From NCBI GenBank assembly GCA_037953745.1, contig JBAKBP010006558.1, forward strand, positions 1 to 64,000: a DNA stretch of 64,000 bases, written 5' to 3'. The stretch comes from Lithodes maja (taxonomy: Eukaryota; Arthropoda; Malacostraca; Decapoda; Lithodidae). How positions within the stretch are numbered: the first letter of the stretch is position 1; every line of letters begins with the position of its first letter. A model generated the notes under the pieces. It saw only the letters and a program-made list of their open reading frames with translations, made no database searches and was not told the origin of the DNA. Made by a program: the position numbers and the translations under genes. Shown in pieces: positions 1-10,064 of the stretch.

Positions 1-2313
1 ATGGAAAATTCTATATACCAACATGTAAAAGAGTCAACAAGAGTAAGGGGAAGTGATCAACCAGCTAGATTGGACCTTCTATTCACAAGAAGGGAGGAGG
101 AGGTTCAAAGTATTCAGTACCTATGCCCACTAGGAAAAAGCGACCATGCAGTTCTAGACATAGACCTACTATTGAAGCATAATCTACCCAAGGAAAGGGA
201 AAAGCACAAGGAAAATCACTGGATGTATTCCAGAACCGATTTCGCAGGACTACGGGATTTTTTCAAGTCACAAAATTGGGATCAGGTGTTATCTGAAAGT
301 GAGGTAGACAAAAAACTCAAGGCATTCATGGAGATCTATGATACTGGTAAAAAAACTTTTGTCCCAAAGTACATTAATAACAGGAAAAAAGGAAATCGCA
401 AAGAATGGTTTAACCGCGAATGTAGGCAAGCACAGGAAGCAAAAAACAAAGCCTGGAAAAAGATGAGAAACTGGGATTCGGAAGATAACAGGCAAAAGTA
501 TAAAGAGGAGAGAAACAAATACACAGAAATGAGGAGGAGGTCAGAGGCAAACCATGAGAAAGGGATAGTGGAGAACTATGAAAAGAATCCAAAAATGTTT
601 TTCAAGTTTGTAAACGGCAAACGCAAGATAAAAGCCACAATCGTAAAGATTGAAAGTGGATACAGAATCATAGAAGAGGATACAGAAATTGTGGAAGAAC
701 TAAATAGAAATTTTGCATCAGTATTTACAAAAGAAGGAGAATTCATTGCACCAGAAACCAATGAGATAGGTACAGAGGAAATGCCGGAAGTCACATTTAA
801 CAGAGCAGAGCTCATAGACAAAATGAGTAAGGTGGATCCAAACAAAGCCGCCGGACCGGACGGAGTATCAGGCTGGATTATTAAAGAAAATGCCAAGGAA
901 CTGAGTATACCGTTATATGATATAATGACCAAATCATTGGACACAGGGATAGTACCTACAGAATGGAAAAGAGCAAACATTATTCCTATATTTAAGGGAG
1001 GAAGCAGAGATAAACCACTGAACTATAGACCTGTATCACTATTGAGTATCCTCATGAAGATTCTGGAAGGATTAATAAGGGACAAATGGGTGAACTACCT
1101 GGAATCCAAAAGATTAATTACTGACCGACAATTTGGATTCAGAGGAGGCAGATCATGTGTAAGCAACTTGTTGAGTTTTTACTCTAGAGTAATAGACACA
1201 GTGGACCAGAGGGAAGGATGGGTAGACTGTGCCTACCTAGACTTTAAAAAGGCATTTGACAAAGTTCCACACAAGAGATTACTGTGGAAATTAAAACATA
1301 AGGGAAAAGTAGGAGACCAACTGCTGAAATGGATGGAGAGCTACCTTAGCGGAAGACAGATGAGAACAACAGTAAGGGGGAAATCGTCAAACTGGACTCA
1401 AATTACGAGTGGGGTACCACAAGGATCTGTCCTAGCCCCAATCATGTTTCTAATATTTGTAAATGACTTACCTGAGGGACTAACAAGCTACATGAGCATG
1501 TTTGCGGACGATGCTAAACTGCTTAAAACGATCAGAACCCAGGAGGATTGCCTTGAGCTCCAAGCAGATTTGCAAAAGATCCATGAATGGAGCATCAAAT
1601 GGAATATGGAGTTCAATGCAGGGAAATGTAAGACTCTAGAAATGGGTAAAAGCAAGTACAGACCTAGAAAAGATTATAAACTAGGAAACGAAGTGATTCC
1701 CAAAGCAGAAAAAGAAAAAGACTTGGGGATAGAATTTAAGGATAACATGTCTCCAGAAAGCCACGTAAATAAGATAGTGAGAGAATCACTAGCACTATTG
1801 GCAAATATCAGGATGTCTTTCAATTATCTTAATGAAAACACCATGAAACAAATAATAACGGCAATAATAAGACCCAGGATGGAATATGCATCTGTAGTGT
1901 GGTCCCCTCACATGAAGAAACATATCCACAAAATTGAGAGGGTACAGAGAGCAGCTACGAGGATGATCCCAGGTTTGGAAAATTTGGAGTACCAGGAGAG
2001 GCTCGAGAGATTGAATCTACCTACACTGGAACAGAGAAGGAAACGAGGACAGCAAATTCAGATATACAAATGTGTTAGAGGTATTGACAAAATCGACCAA
2101 GAAAACTTCATAGAGAGGGATAGAGGTGAGAGAACAAGAGGTCACGGCTACAAACTAAAAGTGCTTAATAGTAAATCTGATCTGAAAAGTAAAAGATTTC
2201 CTACCAACTCGATTAGTGGGTGGAACAAATTGCCAGCCGAAGTTGTGTCTGCACCATCAGTGCATAGTTTCAAAGCACGGTATGACAAACATATCTTAGG
2301 AGGCGGGAATTAA
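1..2313 (+). CDS. LINE A ORF2, C-terminal endonuclease plus reverse transcriptase (partial)
   Basis: Open from base 1 to the stop at 2311-2313. The start shown is the window edge, not a true start. The first ~60 residues are the end of the APE-type endonuclease (PARLDLLFT, then GKSDHAV, the catalytic Asp-His signature). A basic linker follows and then the RT: LNYRPVSL near residue 340, RT motif A in AYLDFKKAFDK near 412, GVPQGSVLAP near 471 and the catalytic FADD near 501. The C-terminal stretch (RVQRAATRMIPGL, then the SISGWNKLP region) is typical of CR1/L2-like proteins. The frame has no internal stop, so this is the best-preserved family A RT in the window. Its upstream part and ORF1 lie outside. 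Confidence 0.88.
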   Translation: MENSIYQHVKESTRVRGSDQPARLDLLFTRREEEVQSIQYLCPLGKSDHAVLDIDLLLKHNLPKEREKHKENHWMYSRTDFAGLRDFFKSQNWDQVLSESEVDKKLKAFMEIYDTGKKTFVPKYINNRKKGNRKEWFNRECRQAQEAKNKAWKKMRNWDSEDNRQKYKEERNKYTEMRRRSEANHEKGIVENYEKNPKMFFKFVNGKRKIKATIVKIESGYRIIEEDTEIVEELNRNFASVFTKEGEFIAPETNEIGTEEMPEVTFNRAELIDKMSKVDPNKAAGPDGVSGWIIKENAKELSIPLYDIMTKSLDTGIVPTEWKRANIIPIFKGGSRDKPLNYRPVSLLSILMKILEGLIRDKWVNYLESKRLITDRQFGFRGGRSCVSNLLSFYSRVIDTVDQREGWVDCAYLDFKKAFDKVPHKRLLWKLKHKGKVGDQLLKWMESYLSGRQMRTTVRGKSSNWTQITSGVPQGSVLAPIMFLIFVNDLPEGLTSYMSMFADDAKLLKTIRTQEDCLELQADLQKIHEWSIKWNMEFNAGKCKTLEMGKSKYRPRKDYKLGNEVIPKAEKEKDLGIEFKDNMSPESHVNKIVRESLALLANIRMSFNYLNENTMKQIITAIIRPRMEYASVVWSPHMKKHIHKIERVQRAATRMIPGLENLEYQERLERLNLPTLEQRRKRGQQIQIYKCVRGIDKIDQENFIERDRGERTRGHGYKLKVLNSKSDLKSKRFPTNSISGWNKLPAEVVSAPSVHSFKARYDKHILGGGN

Positions 2314-2332
2314 CGAGCATGCTCACTCCCGC
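2303..2332 (+). promoter_or_regulatory. 3' terminal hairpin of LINE A1
   Basis: GCGGGA (2303-2308) pairs with TCCCGC (2327-2332), with an inner GAGC/GCTC helix between them. The outer 5' arm overlaps the last codons and stop of ORF2. Families B and C have the same architecture with different outer-helix bases, so this is probably the RNA structure read by the element's own RT. The structure is read from complementarity; the role is inferred from other LINEs with 3' stem-loops. Confidence 0.65.
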
Positions 2333-2382
2333 AAATACAACTAGTGTAAGTACAACTAGTGTAAGTACACACACACACACAC

Positions 2383-3316
2383 CAATCATGTTTCTAATAT
2401 TTGTAAATGACTTACCTGAGGGACTAACAAGCTACATCAGCATGTTTGCGGACGATGCTAAACTGCTTAAAACGATCAGAACCCAGGAGGATTGCCTTGA
2501 GCTCCAAGCAGATTTGCAAAAGATCCATGAATGGAGCATCAAATGGAATATGGAGTTCAATGCAGGGAAATGTAAGACTCTAGAAATGGGTAAAAGCAAG
2601 TACAGACCTAGAAAAGATTATAAACTAGGAAACGAAGTGATTCCCAAAGCAGAAAAAGAAAAAGACTTGGGGATAGAATTTAAGGATAACATGTCTCCAG
2701 AAAGCCACGTAAATAAGATAGTGAGAGAATCACTAGCACTATTGGCAAATATCAGGATGTCTTTTAATTATCTTAATGAAAATACCATGAAACAAATAAT
2801 AACGGCAATAATAAGACCCAGGATGGAATATGCATCTGTAGTGTGGTCCCCTCACATGAAGAAACATATCCACAAAATTGAGAGGGTACAGAGAGCAGCT
2901 ACGAGGATGATCCCAGGTTTGGAAAATTTGGAGTACCAGGAGAGGCTCGAGAGATTGAATCTACCTACACTGGAACAGAGAAGGAAACGAGGACAGCAAA
3001 TTCAGATATACAAATGTGTTAGAGGTATTGACAAAATCGACCAAGAAAACTTCATAGAGAGGGATAGAGGTGAGAGAACAAGAGGTCACAGCTACAAACT
3101 AAAAGTGCTTAATAGTAAATCTGATCTGAAAAGTAAAAGATTTCCTACCAACTCGATTAGTGGGTGGAACAAATTGCCAGCCGAAGTTGTGTCTGCACCA
3201 TCAGTGCATAGTTTCAAAGCACGGTATGACAAACATATCTTAGGAGGCGGGAATTAACGAGCATGCTCACTCCCGCAAATACAACTAGTGTAAGTACAAC
3301 TAGTGTAAGTACACAC
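2383..3316 (+). mobile_element. LINE family A, 5'-truncated copy in the A1 tail
   Basis: Begins inside RT (equivalent to base 1439 of A1) directly after the AC run of A1. It continues nearly identically to the family A 3' end with hairpin, two 15-bp tail units and a short AC run. The coding frame is open from the junction to the stop at 3255-3257 and retains the FADD motif and the C-terminal region, but it lacks most of RT and all of EN. It is a dead-on-arrival copy. The junction at the predecessor's tail is repeated throughout the array. Confidence 0.88.
2384..3257 (+). pseudogene. RT C-terminal fragment (LINE A)
   Basis: A fragment of the LINE A RT from PIMFLIFVNDLP through FADD to the normal C terminus, without EN or RT motifs upstream of GVPQGS. 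It differs from A1 by few substitutions. An in-frame ATG at 2391 exists only by chance, because the fragment lost its own 5' region. Confidence 0.8.
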
Positions 3317-3548
3317 GAACCACCGACGAGACAACACCTCCGCACCCACGCTCCCGAAAATCAGCTGATCTAGCAAGCTGTTTACAGCGCTCGTCAAATA
3401 AACTCACCTAAACTTGAGTATAAGGATATTTTGTGTTGTCCTGTATTATAATGCAGTATTAAAATAATTTGAGATTAAAATCAAGTGAGGATATTTCGAA
3501 TGTTAAAATAATTCAAGCGATTGTGAATGCGAGTGGATGTAAACAAAT

Positions 3549-4650
3549 ATGGCTGACTTTGATGGATTTGAAGTCGGTGAGACCGAGGGCATTCTAGGGA
3601 AAATTATACGTGAGCTGAATGACATTAAAAGGTGGAAGGAGGATATGCAGGAGTGGAAGGTGAGTGTTAGTTCACAGATTGAGGCTATATGTTCAATATG
3701 TGGTGCTCAGGCTGGGGACATCGAGCCTGGACAAGATTTGAGTCGGGCTAGCCTAAAAGAAATTCAAACTCATATGGGGCAACTCCGGGACGAAAATGAA
3801 GCTTTAAGATTGCAACTTGAAGAATACAAAGGGCAAACCAAGGAAATGAAAACACATGTGGAGGAGATTAAGGAGAAACACAATAAATGGGTTAATGACG
3901 AAGGAGGAAAAGTGAAGGAAGTGGCAATGAAGGAAATCATGGAGGAACAAAAGAAACAATCAGAAAGGGAAAAATAAAGATTTAGAATCAGTGGTAGTAA
4001 AAGCTATGAGGAGAAATGAACAGGTCCTGCGTGAAACAATAGATAGAAATAAGTGTATTATTGTATTTGGGGATATAGAGGAGCACATTATTGAGAGGAA
4101 AGCTAGGGATAAGGAAGAAATTAATAAGGTAAAAACATTGATCAAGCATGTCGATGAAGAAGGAAACAACTGGAGAGATGATATTGAAGAAGTTAGGAGA
4201 ATGGGTAAATATAGTAAGGGAAACACAAGGCCAATGAGAGTGCAGTTTAGGTCTAGGGTAACAGTGGATGCAATAATGAACGTAACATGGAGACTTAACT
4301 TGACCAGCAAGTTTAAGAAAATTACAATTAGAAAAGACATGAGTATTGAGGATCGAAACATAAGAAAGGAATTGCAAACCGAGGCAAATGTAAAGAATGG
4401 AGAAAGGACGAAAGAAGACGAAAAGAAGTTTTTCTGGAGAGTGTGGGAGGGAAAACTCAAGAAATGGTATATAAAGCGAAGGGACGAAGTAGGGAGGGAA
4501 AAGGAGATGGTGCGGGTGACGGGGGAGAAGGCAGAGAGAGGGGAGGTGGAGATAGAGAGAGAAACAGTCCAAGTGGAGGCAGAGGGAGGGGAGGTGGAAA
4601 CGGAGCGAGAAACAGTCCAGGTGGAGACAAGAGAAGAGGAGACAAGCTAG
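3549..4650 (+). pseudogene. LINE B ORF1 protein, frameshifted
   Basis: Begins at ATG 3549 after a ~230-bp 5' UTR. The first ~140 residues are rich in Glu/Lys heptads (coiled coil). An extra A at about 3969-3973, absent from copy B2, shifts the frame. The protein continues from 3976 in another frame with an RRM-like segment (NKCIIVFGDIEEH) and a CTD-like segment (ITIRKDMSIEDRNIRKEL), ending in an acidic repeat tail at 4650. Coiled coil, RRM and CTD is the Transposase_22/L1-type ORF1 arrangement, an RNA-binding chaperone of the RNP. Uninterrupted length would be about 367 residues. Confidence 0.78.
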
Positions 4651-7600
4651 GAAATAAATTGGGAGGGGTACGTACAAAAAAGAAAGGAACGGGCAGGGAC
4701 GAGAAAAATAGGGAAAATACTGGAAACGCTAAGTTCATGTATACAAATATTGATGGGTTAATTTCCAAAAAGATTGAGTTTGATGAATATGTAAAGAGAG
4801 AGAGGCCCGGGGTAGTATGTTTGACTGAAACTAAGCTTAACCAGGAGGTAGACACGAATATAATTAGTTGTGCAGGATACAGTACATGGAGAAGAGACAG
4901 GTTAGGAAAGCTAGGAGGAGGAGTGTTGATCATGGTAGATAATAAAATTACTGCTAAAGAATTAAAACTTGGTGATAGCATTGCTGAAGTGGTAGCAGTT
5001 GAAATTGAGGATAATGATAGGTCAAAATTGGACATTGTATCAGTTTATTTACCTCCTAAGACTAAATCTTGGAGCAACGATGAATATAATGAATTAATTT
5101 TGGAAACCTTGCGTATGTTAGAAATTATTTGTAAAAGGAAAAATAGGCTTATTCTTGCAGGGGACTTTAATTGCGGGGAGGTGGATTGGGAATGTTTGGA
5201 TGCGGGTTCAAATGAAAATACTTGGGGTAGCAAATTTCTTGAACTAACAATGGGGTATCTATTAACACAACACGTTAAGGAAAATACAAGATTTAGAGGA
5301 GGTGATGAACCATCAAGACTCGACTTATTATTCACCAAAGACCCCCAAGAAATAAAGAACCTAACATATTTGAGTCCCATGGGAAAAAGCGATCATGCTG
5401 TGATTGAATTTGAATTGACAGTGGAATTTCTGGAAGGCAGAGAGGAGGAACATAGGGAATATAGACTAAATTATAGTAAGGCGGATTATGAATCATTACG
5501 AGGATACTTTGCAAATATAGATTGGTCATTTGTTGAGCAAGAACAGAATATTCAGGTAAAATACACCATGTTACTAGACATTTACAGGGAGGGGGTAGAT
5601 AAATATGTACCAACATTTAAGGATAGAAAGCTGGTTAAGGAGAAAGAGTGGTTTAACATGCGATGTCACATTGCCCAGAACAAAAAGGACTCTGCATGGA
5701 ATAAAGTGAGAAGGAGACACACTGAGGAAAAATGGAATGAGTATAAGAATGCTAGAAACAACTATGTCAAGACTATAAGAGAGGAGAAAAAGAACTTTGA
5801 AAAAGATATAGTAAACAAATGTAATAAAGAACCCAAACTGTTCTATAGTTATATCAACGGCAAAACAAAAATAAAGGACAAAATAACAAAGCTTAGGGTA
5901 GAGGGTCAATTATATGAAGACACAGTGGGTATGTGTGAAATTATGAATGATACATTAACATCCGTGTTTGTGGAGGAGGATGACTATGTAGAACCTGTGG
6001 TGGAATTGAACGAGATACAGGGACTAGAGTCGATAGAAGTCAACAAGGATGAACTAAAATCATTGTTGGAAGAATTGGACGTGAGAAAATCTATGGGCCC
6101 AGATAACATTGCTGTATGGGTATTGAGAGAATGTTCTGAACAACTAGTGAGACCTATTTTTAATATTGTTCAACACTCATTAAACAAGGGGGAACTTCCC
6201 TTAGAATGGAAACAAGCAAATATAACTCCAATATATAAAAGTGGAAATAAAGAAGACCCGCTAAATTATCGACCGGTATCCTTAACGAGTGTTATATGCA
6301 AGCTTTGTGAAAAGATTATTAGAAAAAGATGGGTGGGTATGTTGGAGGAGAGGGAAATAATTTCAAGCAAGCAGTTCGGGTTCAGAAAAGGTCATTCATG
6401 TACCACAAATTTGTTGAGTTACTATGATAGGGTAATTGACATTGTACAAGGGAGGGAGGGGTGGGTGGATTGTATTTACTTAGATTTCAAGAAGGCATTT
6501 GATAAGGTGCCACATAAGAGATTGTTGTGGAAGCTCAGGACTGTGGGGCGGGTTGAGGGAGTATTATTAAAGTGGATGGAAAACTATTTAATTGGGAGGG
6601 AAATGCGAACAGTAATAAAAGGAAAGTTCTCCTCGTGGAAAAGGGTAAAAAGCGGAGTGCCTCAAGGATCGGTGTTGGCCCCAATCATGTTTTTGGTTTT
6701 CATCAACGACCTTCAAATGGGAATAGGCTCATATATATCTATGTTTGCTGATGATGCAAAATTAATGAAGCATATTACAAGTAGGAGTACAGTAAAAGTC
6801 CGTTAATCCGACGACCGATGATTCGAATCTCCCAATAGTCCAAACTTTTCAATTTGAGGCCAAATCCGAATTCACCCGATGGTCCGAATTTCAAGAAGTT
6901 GGTCCGAATTTCAAGAAGTCCCAAAGTCCCCTTTTTGAGGCATTAGGCCACTCAAATGACACATAATGGAGCACACACATATCATATGTTCATGAATTCA
7001 CTTTAAAAGTTTACCATTGTCATTGTAGCCTATTACCTACTTCAAAACATTCAGATTAATGGTCAAAGGAAGCTACTGATATAAACGTAAACACCTTCTT
7101 CTTCTTCCACATCGTCTGCTAGAGAGTTTGTTTTGCTCTTGAACGCATCCTTGGGATGCTCCGATGCGCTACTTGCTTGCACCGCATTTTCTGCAAGCGC
7201 ATTCAGTCTTGAGCTTGAAAACGCACCTTTGGATGTATTAGCCTTGAGCTTGAAAACGCACCTTTGGACGTTCCGATACGCTACTATTTATAGTTCAGTG
7301 ATCGGAGCGTCCCAAGGGTGCTTTCAAGACAACAAGACAAGGGTGCTTTCAATACAATATAATATAACAGAGCACATCACAAAAGGAAAATCACAAAAGG
7401 AAAATTACAAGAACTTCTCAGGGAAGTGCCGTTGTTAAGGCATTACTTCCCGAACCACATCTGATCTTAAAGAGCAAGACAAACTCGCTAGTAGACGGAA
7501 GAAGAAGAAGACGTTTATATCAGCAGATTCCTTTGACCATTAATCTGAATGTTTTGAAGGTAGGTAACAGGCTACAATGACAATGGTAAACTTTTGAAGT

Positions 7601-8548
7601 GATTTCATGAACATATGATATGTGTGTGTGCACCATTGTGTCATTTGGGTGGCCTAATGTCTCGATGTTTTCGTCATACACAGGTTCATAGGGGTAAAGT
7701 CCGATAATCCAAAAAATCCACTAATCCGAACGAGGGCCGGTCCGCTGCCCTTCGGATTAACGGAAGTTTACTGTAGTTGTGAAGAATTACAGAGAGACCT
7801 AGATAAGTTATATGAGTGGAGTCAAACTTGGAAAATGGAATTCAACACGAGTAAGTGTCAGGTTCTTGAGATGGGAAAAAGTAAATATAGACCTTCTTGG
7901 GGATATAAAATAGGAGATGAAATAATTAGTAAAGCTGTGAAAGCAAAAGACCTAGGGGTAGTTGTGGCAGACAGCTTGTCACCTGAACAGCATATAAATA
8001 AAATAACTGGTGAAACCTATGCAGTGTTGACTAACATGAGAATAGCTCTGAATTATTTAGATGAAGAGATGTTAGCAAAAATAATAGGGACAATAATACG
8101 ACCAAGACTGGAGTATGCAGCAGTGGTGTGGTCTCCACACATTATAAAACATAATAAAAAACTGGAAAGAGTTCAGAGAGTTGCCACTAAGATGATAGCT
8201 AGCCTTAGAGACCTGCCTTATGAGGAAAGATTGGAGAGGCTAAAGCTGCCAACGCTGAGGGAGAGGAGAGAGAGAGGTGACATGATCATGATGTTTAAGT
8301 GTGTGAAAGGTTTTGAGAAGATCGACAAGGGAGATTTTGTGGTGAGGGACGAGGGAAGAACCAGGGGTCATGATTGTAAGTTGAGGAAAGTTATATGTAA
8401 GTCTGATGTAAGAAAGTTCAGCTTCCCGTATAGAAGCATTGAGTGTTGGAATAAGTTGGATGGGGAGGTGGTGGGAGCAAGAAATATCCAAACTTTTAAA
8501 GCAAAATTGGATAAATGTAGAGAGAGAGACAGGACAACACAAGCTTAG
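4443..8548 (+). pseudogene. LINE B ORF2 (endonuclease-RT), split by a MITE
   Basis: ORF2 lies in the -1 frame relative to ORF1 and overlaps its 3' end by about 200 bp; the first ATG in frame is 4464. The APE endonuclease is recognisable from FMYTNIDGL (about 4736) through GGGVLIM, AGDFNCGEVDW and GKSDHAV. RT carries LNYRPVSL, YLDFKKAFDKVPHKRLLW, GVPQGSVLAP and FADD (about 6743). The frame is cut at 6789 by the TA-flanked MITE and resumes at 7774 (CEELQRDLDKLYEWSQ) to the stop at 8546-8548. Without the MITE the protein would run uninterrupted, so the MITE is the main lesion in ORF2. Confidence 0.85.
6790..7773. mobile_element. Tigger-derived fold-back MITE in LINE B1
   Basis: 984 bp flanked by TA (6788-6789 and 7774-7775); the empty site is visible in the sister copy at about 8895. 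It starts CAGTAAAAGTCCGTTAAT and ends with the complementary TTAACGGAAGTTTACTG. About 110 bp of the left end and 70 bp of the right end match the ends of the autonomous Tigger at 47644-50385, but there is no transposase. Inside the termini are two long inverted arms (about 6945-7145 and 7465-7670), so the whole element can fold into a hairpin. A loop of about 300 bp carries repeats containing GCTTGAAAACGCACCTTTGG. Confidence 0.88.
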
Positions 8549-8561
8549 GCTCAAATCCTGT
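8529..8561 (+). promoter_or_regulatory. 3' terminal hairpin of LINE B1
   Basis: ACAGGA (8529-8534) pairs with TCCTGT (8556-8561) around an inner AGC/GCT helix. This copy has A in place of the first G of the inner GAGC found in B2. The two 14-bp tail units start just downstream. Confidence 0.6.
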
Positions 8562-8604
8562 ATACTACAATTAGGTGAGTACAATTAGGTGAGTACACAC
8601 ACAC

Positions 8605-9673
8605 GCATTTGATAAGGTGCCTCATAAGAGATTGTTGTGGAAGCTCAGGACTGTGGGCCGGGTTGAGGGAGTATTATTAAAGTGGATGGAAAACTATTTA
8701 ATTGGGAGGGAAATGCGAACAGTAATAAAAGGAAAGTTCTCCTCGTGGAAAAGGGTAAAAAGCGGAGTGCCTCAAGGATCGGTGTTGGCCCCAATCATGT
8801 TTTTGGTTTTCATCAACGACCTTCAAATGGGAATAGGCTCATATATATCTATGTTTGCTGATGATGCAAAATTAATGAAGCATATTACAAGTAGGAGTAG
8901 TTGTGAAGAATTACAGAGAGACCTAGATAAGTTATATGAGTGGAGTCAAACTTGGAAAATGGAATTCAACACGAGTAAGTGTCAGGTTCTTGAGATGGGA
9001 AAAAGTAAATATAGACCTTCTTGGGGATATAAAATAGGAGATGAAATAATTAGTAAAGCTGTGAAAGCAAAAGACCTAGGGGTAGTTGTGGCAGCCAGCT
9101 TGTCACCTGAACAGCATATAAATAAAATAACTGGTGAAACCTATGCAGTGTTGACTAACATGAGAATAGCTCTGAATTATTTAGATGAAGCGATGTTAGC
9201 AAAAATAATAGGGACAATAATACGACCAAGGCTGGAGTATGCAGCAGTGGTGTGGTCTCCACACCTTATAAAACATAATAACAAAACTGGAAAGAGTTCA
9301 GAGAGTTGCCACTAAGATGATAGCTAGCCTTAGAGACCTGCCTTATGAGGAGAGATTGGAGAGGCTAAAGCTGCCAACGCTGTGGGAGAGGAGAGAGAGA
9401 GGTGACATGATCATGATGTTTAAGTGTGTGAAAGGTTTTGAGAAGATCGACAAGGGAGATTTTGTGGTGAGGGACGAGGGAAGAACCAGGGGTCATGATT
9501 GTAAGTTGAGGAAAGTTATATGTAAGTCTGATGTAAGAAAGTTCAGCTTCCCGTATAGAAGCATTGAGTGTTGGAATAAGTTGGATGGGGAGGTGGTGGG
9601 AGCAAGAAATATCCAAACTTTTAAAGCAAAATTGGATAAATGTAGAGAGAGAGACAGGACAACACGAGCTTAG
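8605..9673 (+). pseudogene. RT fragment (LINE B), frameshifted
   Basis: C-terminal half of the family B RT, including GVPQGSVLAP and FADD. An inserted base near 9284 (AATAACAAAACTGG against AATAAAAAACTGG in the sister copies) shifts the frame just after VVWSPHLIKHN. The remainder (MIASLRDLPYEERLERL onward) is open from 9317 to 9673. Confidence 0.82.
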
Positions 9674-9721
9674 GCTCAAATCCTGTATACTACAATTAGG
9701 TGAGTACACACACACACACAC
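8605..9721 (+). mobile_element. LINE family B, 5'-truncated copy in the B1 tail
   Basis: Begins in RT (AFDKVPHKRLLW region) immediately after the AC run of B1 and continues to a normal family B 3' end with hairpin, one tail unit and an AC run to 9721. The uninterrupted RT segment at 8880-8930 shows the empty site of the MITE found in B1. Confidence 0.88.
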
Positions 9722-10064
9722 AGCTGACTCGAGAGGAAGCAGTCCACAGGCTCCAGCTGATTTCTACTTACATGGTTGCAGGCGGGAGTGAGCTATAGTC
9801 TATCTCTTATTCATGTGTAAAGGGGACTCCAGGTATTAGGATGATGATAAAAACAATGTAAACTTCGGCTGGCAAGTGGTTATTAGTGGATATTACTAGA
9901 GGGTGTGAGTGAACAATCCGAAGAGACCGCACAATATTGTTGTTTTCGGCGCGGGAAGTTCTCGGCTCAGTATGGTGGGTAATATTATATGGCCTATTTA
10001 AGTATTACCCAGCACAAGAGGCAAGATATTTGGTTCCAACTTCAAGAGGAATTAGGTGGGGAAG

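Larger units (their letters stand above)
1..2382 (+). mobile_element. LINE family A, copy A1 (5' part outside window)
   Basis: CR1/Jockey-superfamily non-LTR retrotransposon. The window opens inside the endonuclease domain and the copy runs through RT to a complete 3' end. The 3' end consists of a stop codon inside a hairpin, two copies of a 15-bp unit (ACAACTAGTGTAAGT) and an AC run ending at 2382, where the next copy begins. Clade is inferred from the RT motifs and the short-repeat tail; CR1-like elements typically end in short tandem repeats rather than poly(A). Confidence 0.88.
3317..8604 (+). mobile_element. LINE family B, full-length copy B1
   Basis: Starts with a 5' UTR beginning GAACCACCGACGAG directly at the AC tail of the preceding A copy. 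It contains ORF1, ORF2, a 3' hairpin, two 14-bp tail units (ACAATTAGGTGAGT) and an AC run. The same 5' end recurs at 13948, so this is probably the true family B 5' terminus. The copy is interrupted at 6790-7773 by a Tigger-type MITE with a TA duplication. EN, RT and C-terminal domains are related to but clearly diverged from family A. Confidence 0.88.

Noticed and set aside
3988..5035. Several open frames of 190-310 codons antisense to LINE B ORF1 and endonuclease
   Set aside because: Low-complexity Leu/Ser/Pro-rich translations of a purine-rich sense strand, shifting with the LINE copies and without domains.
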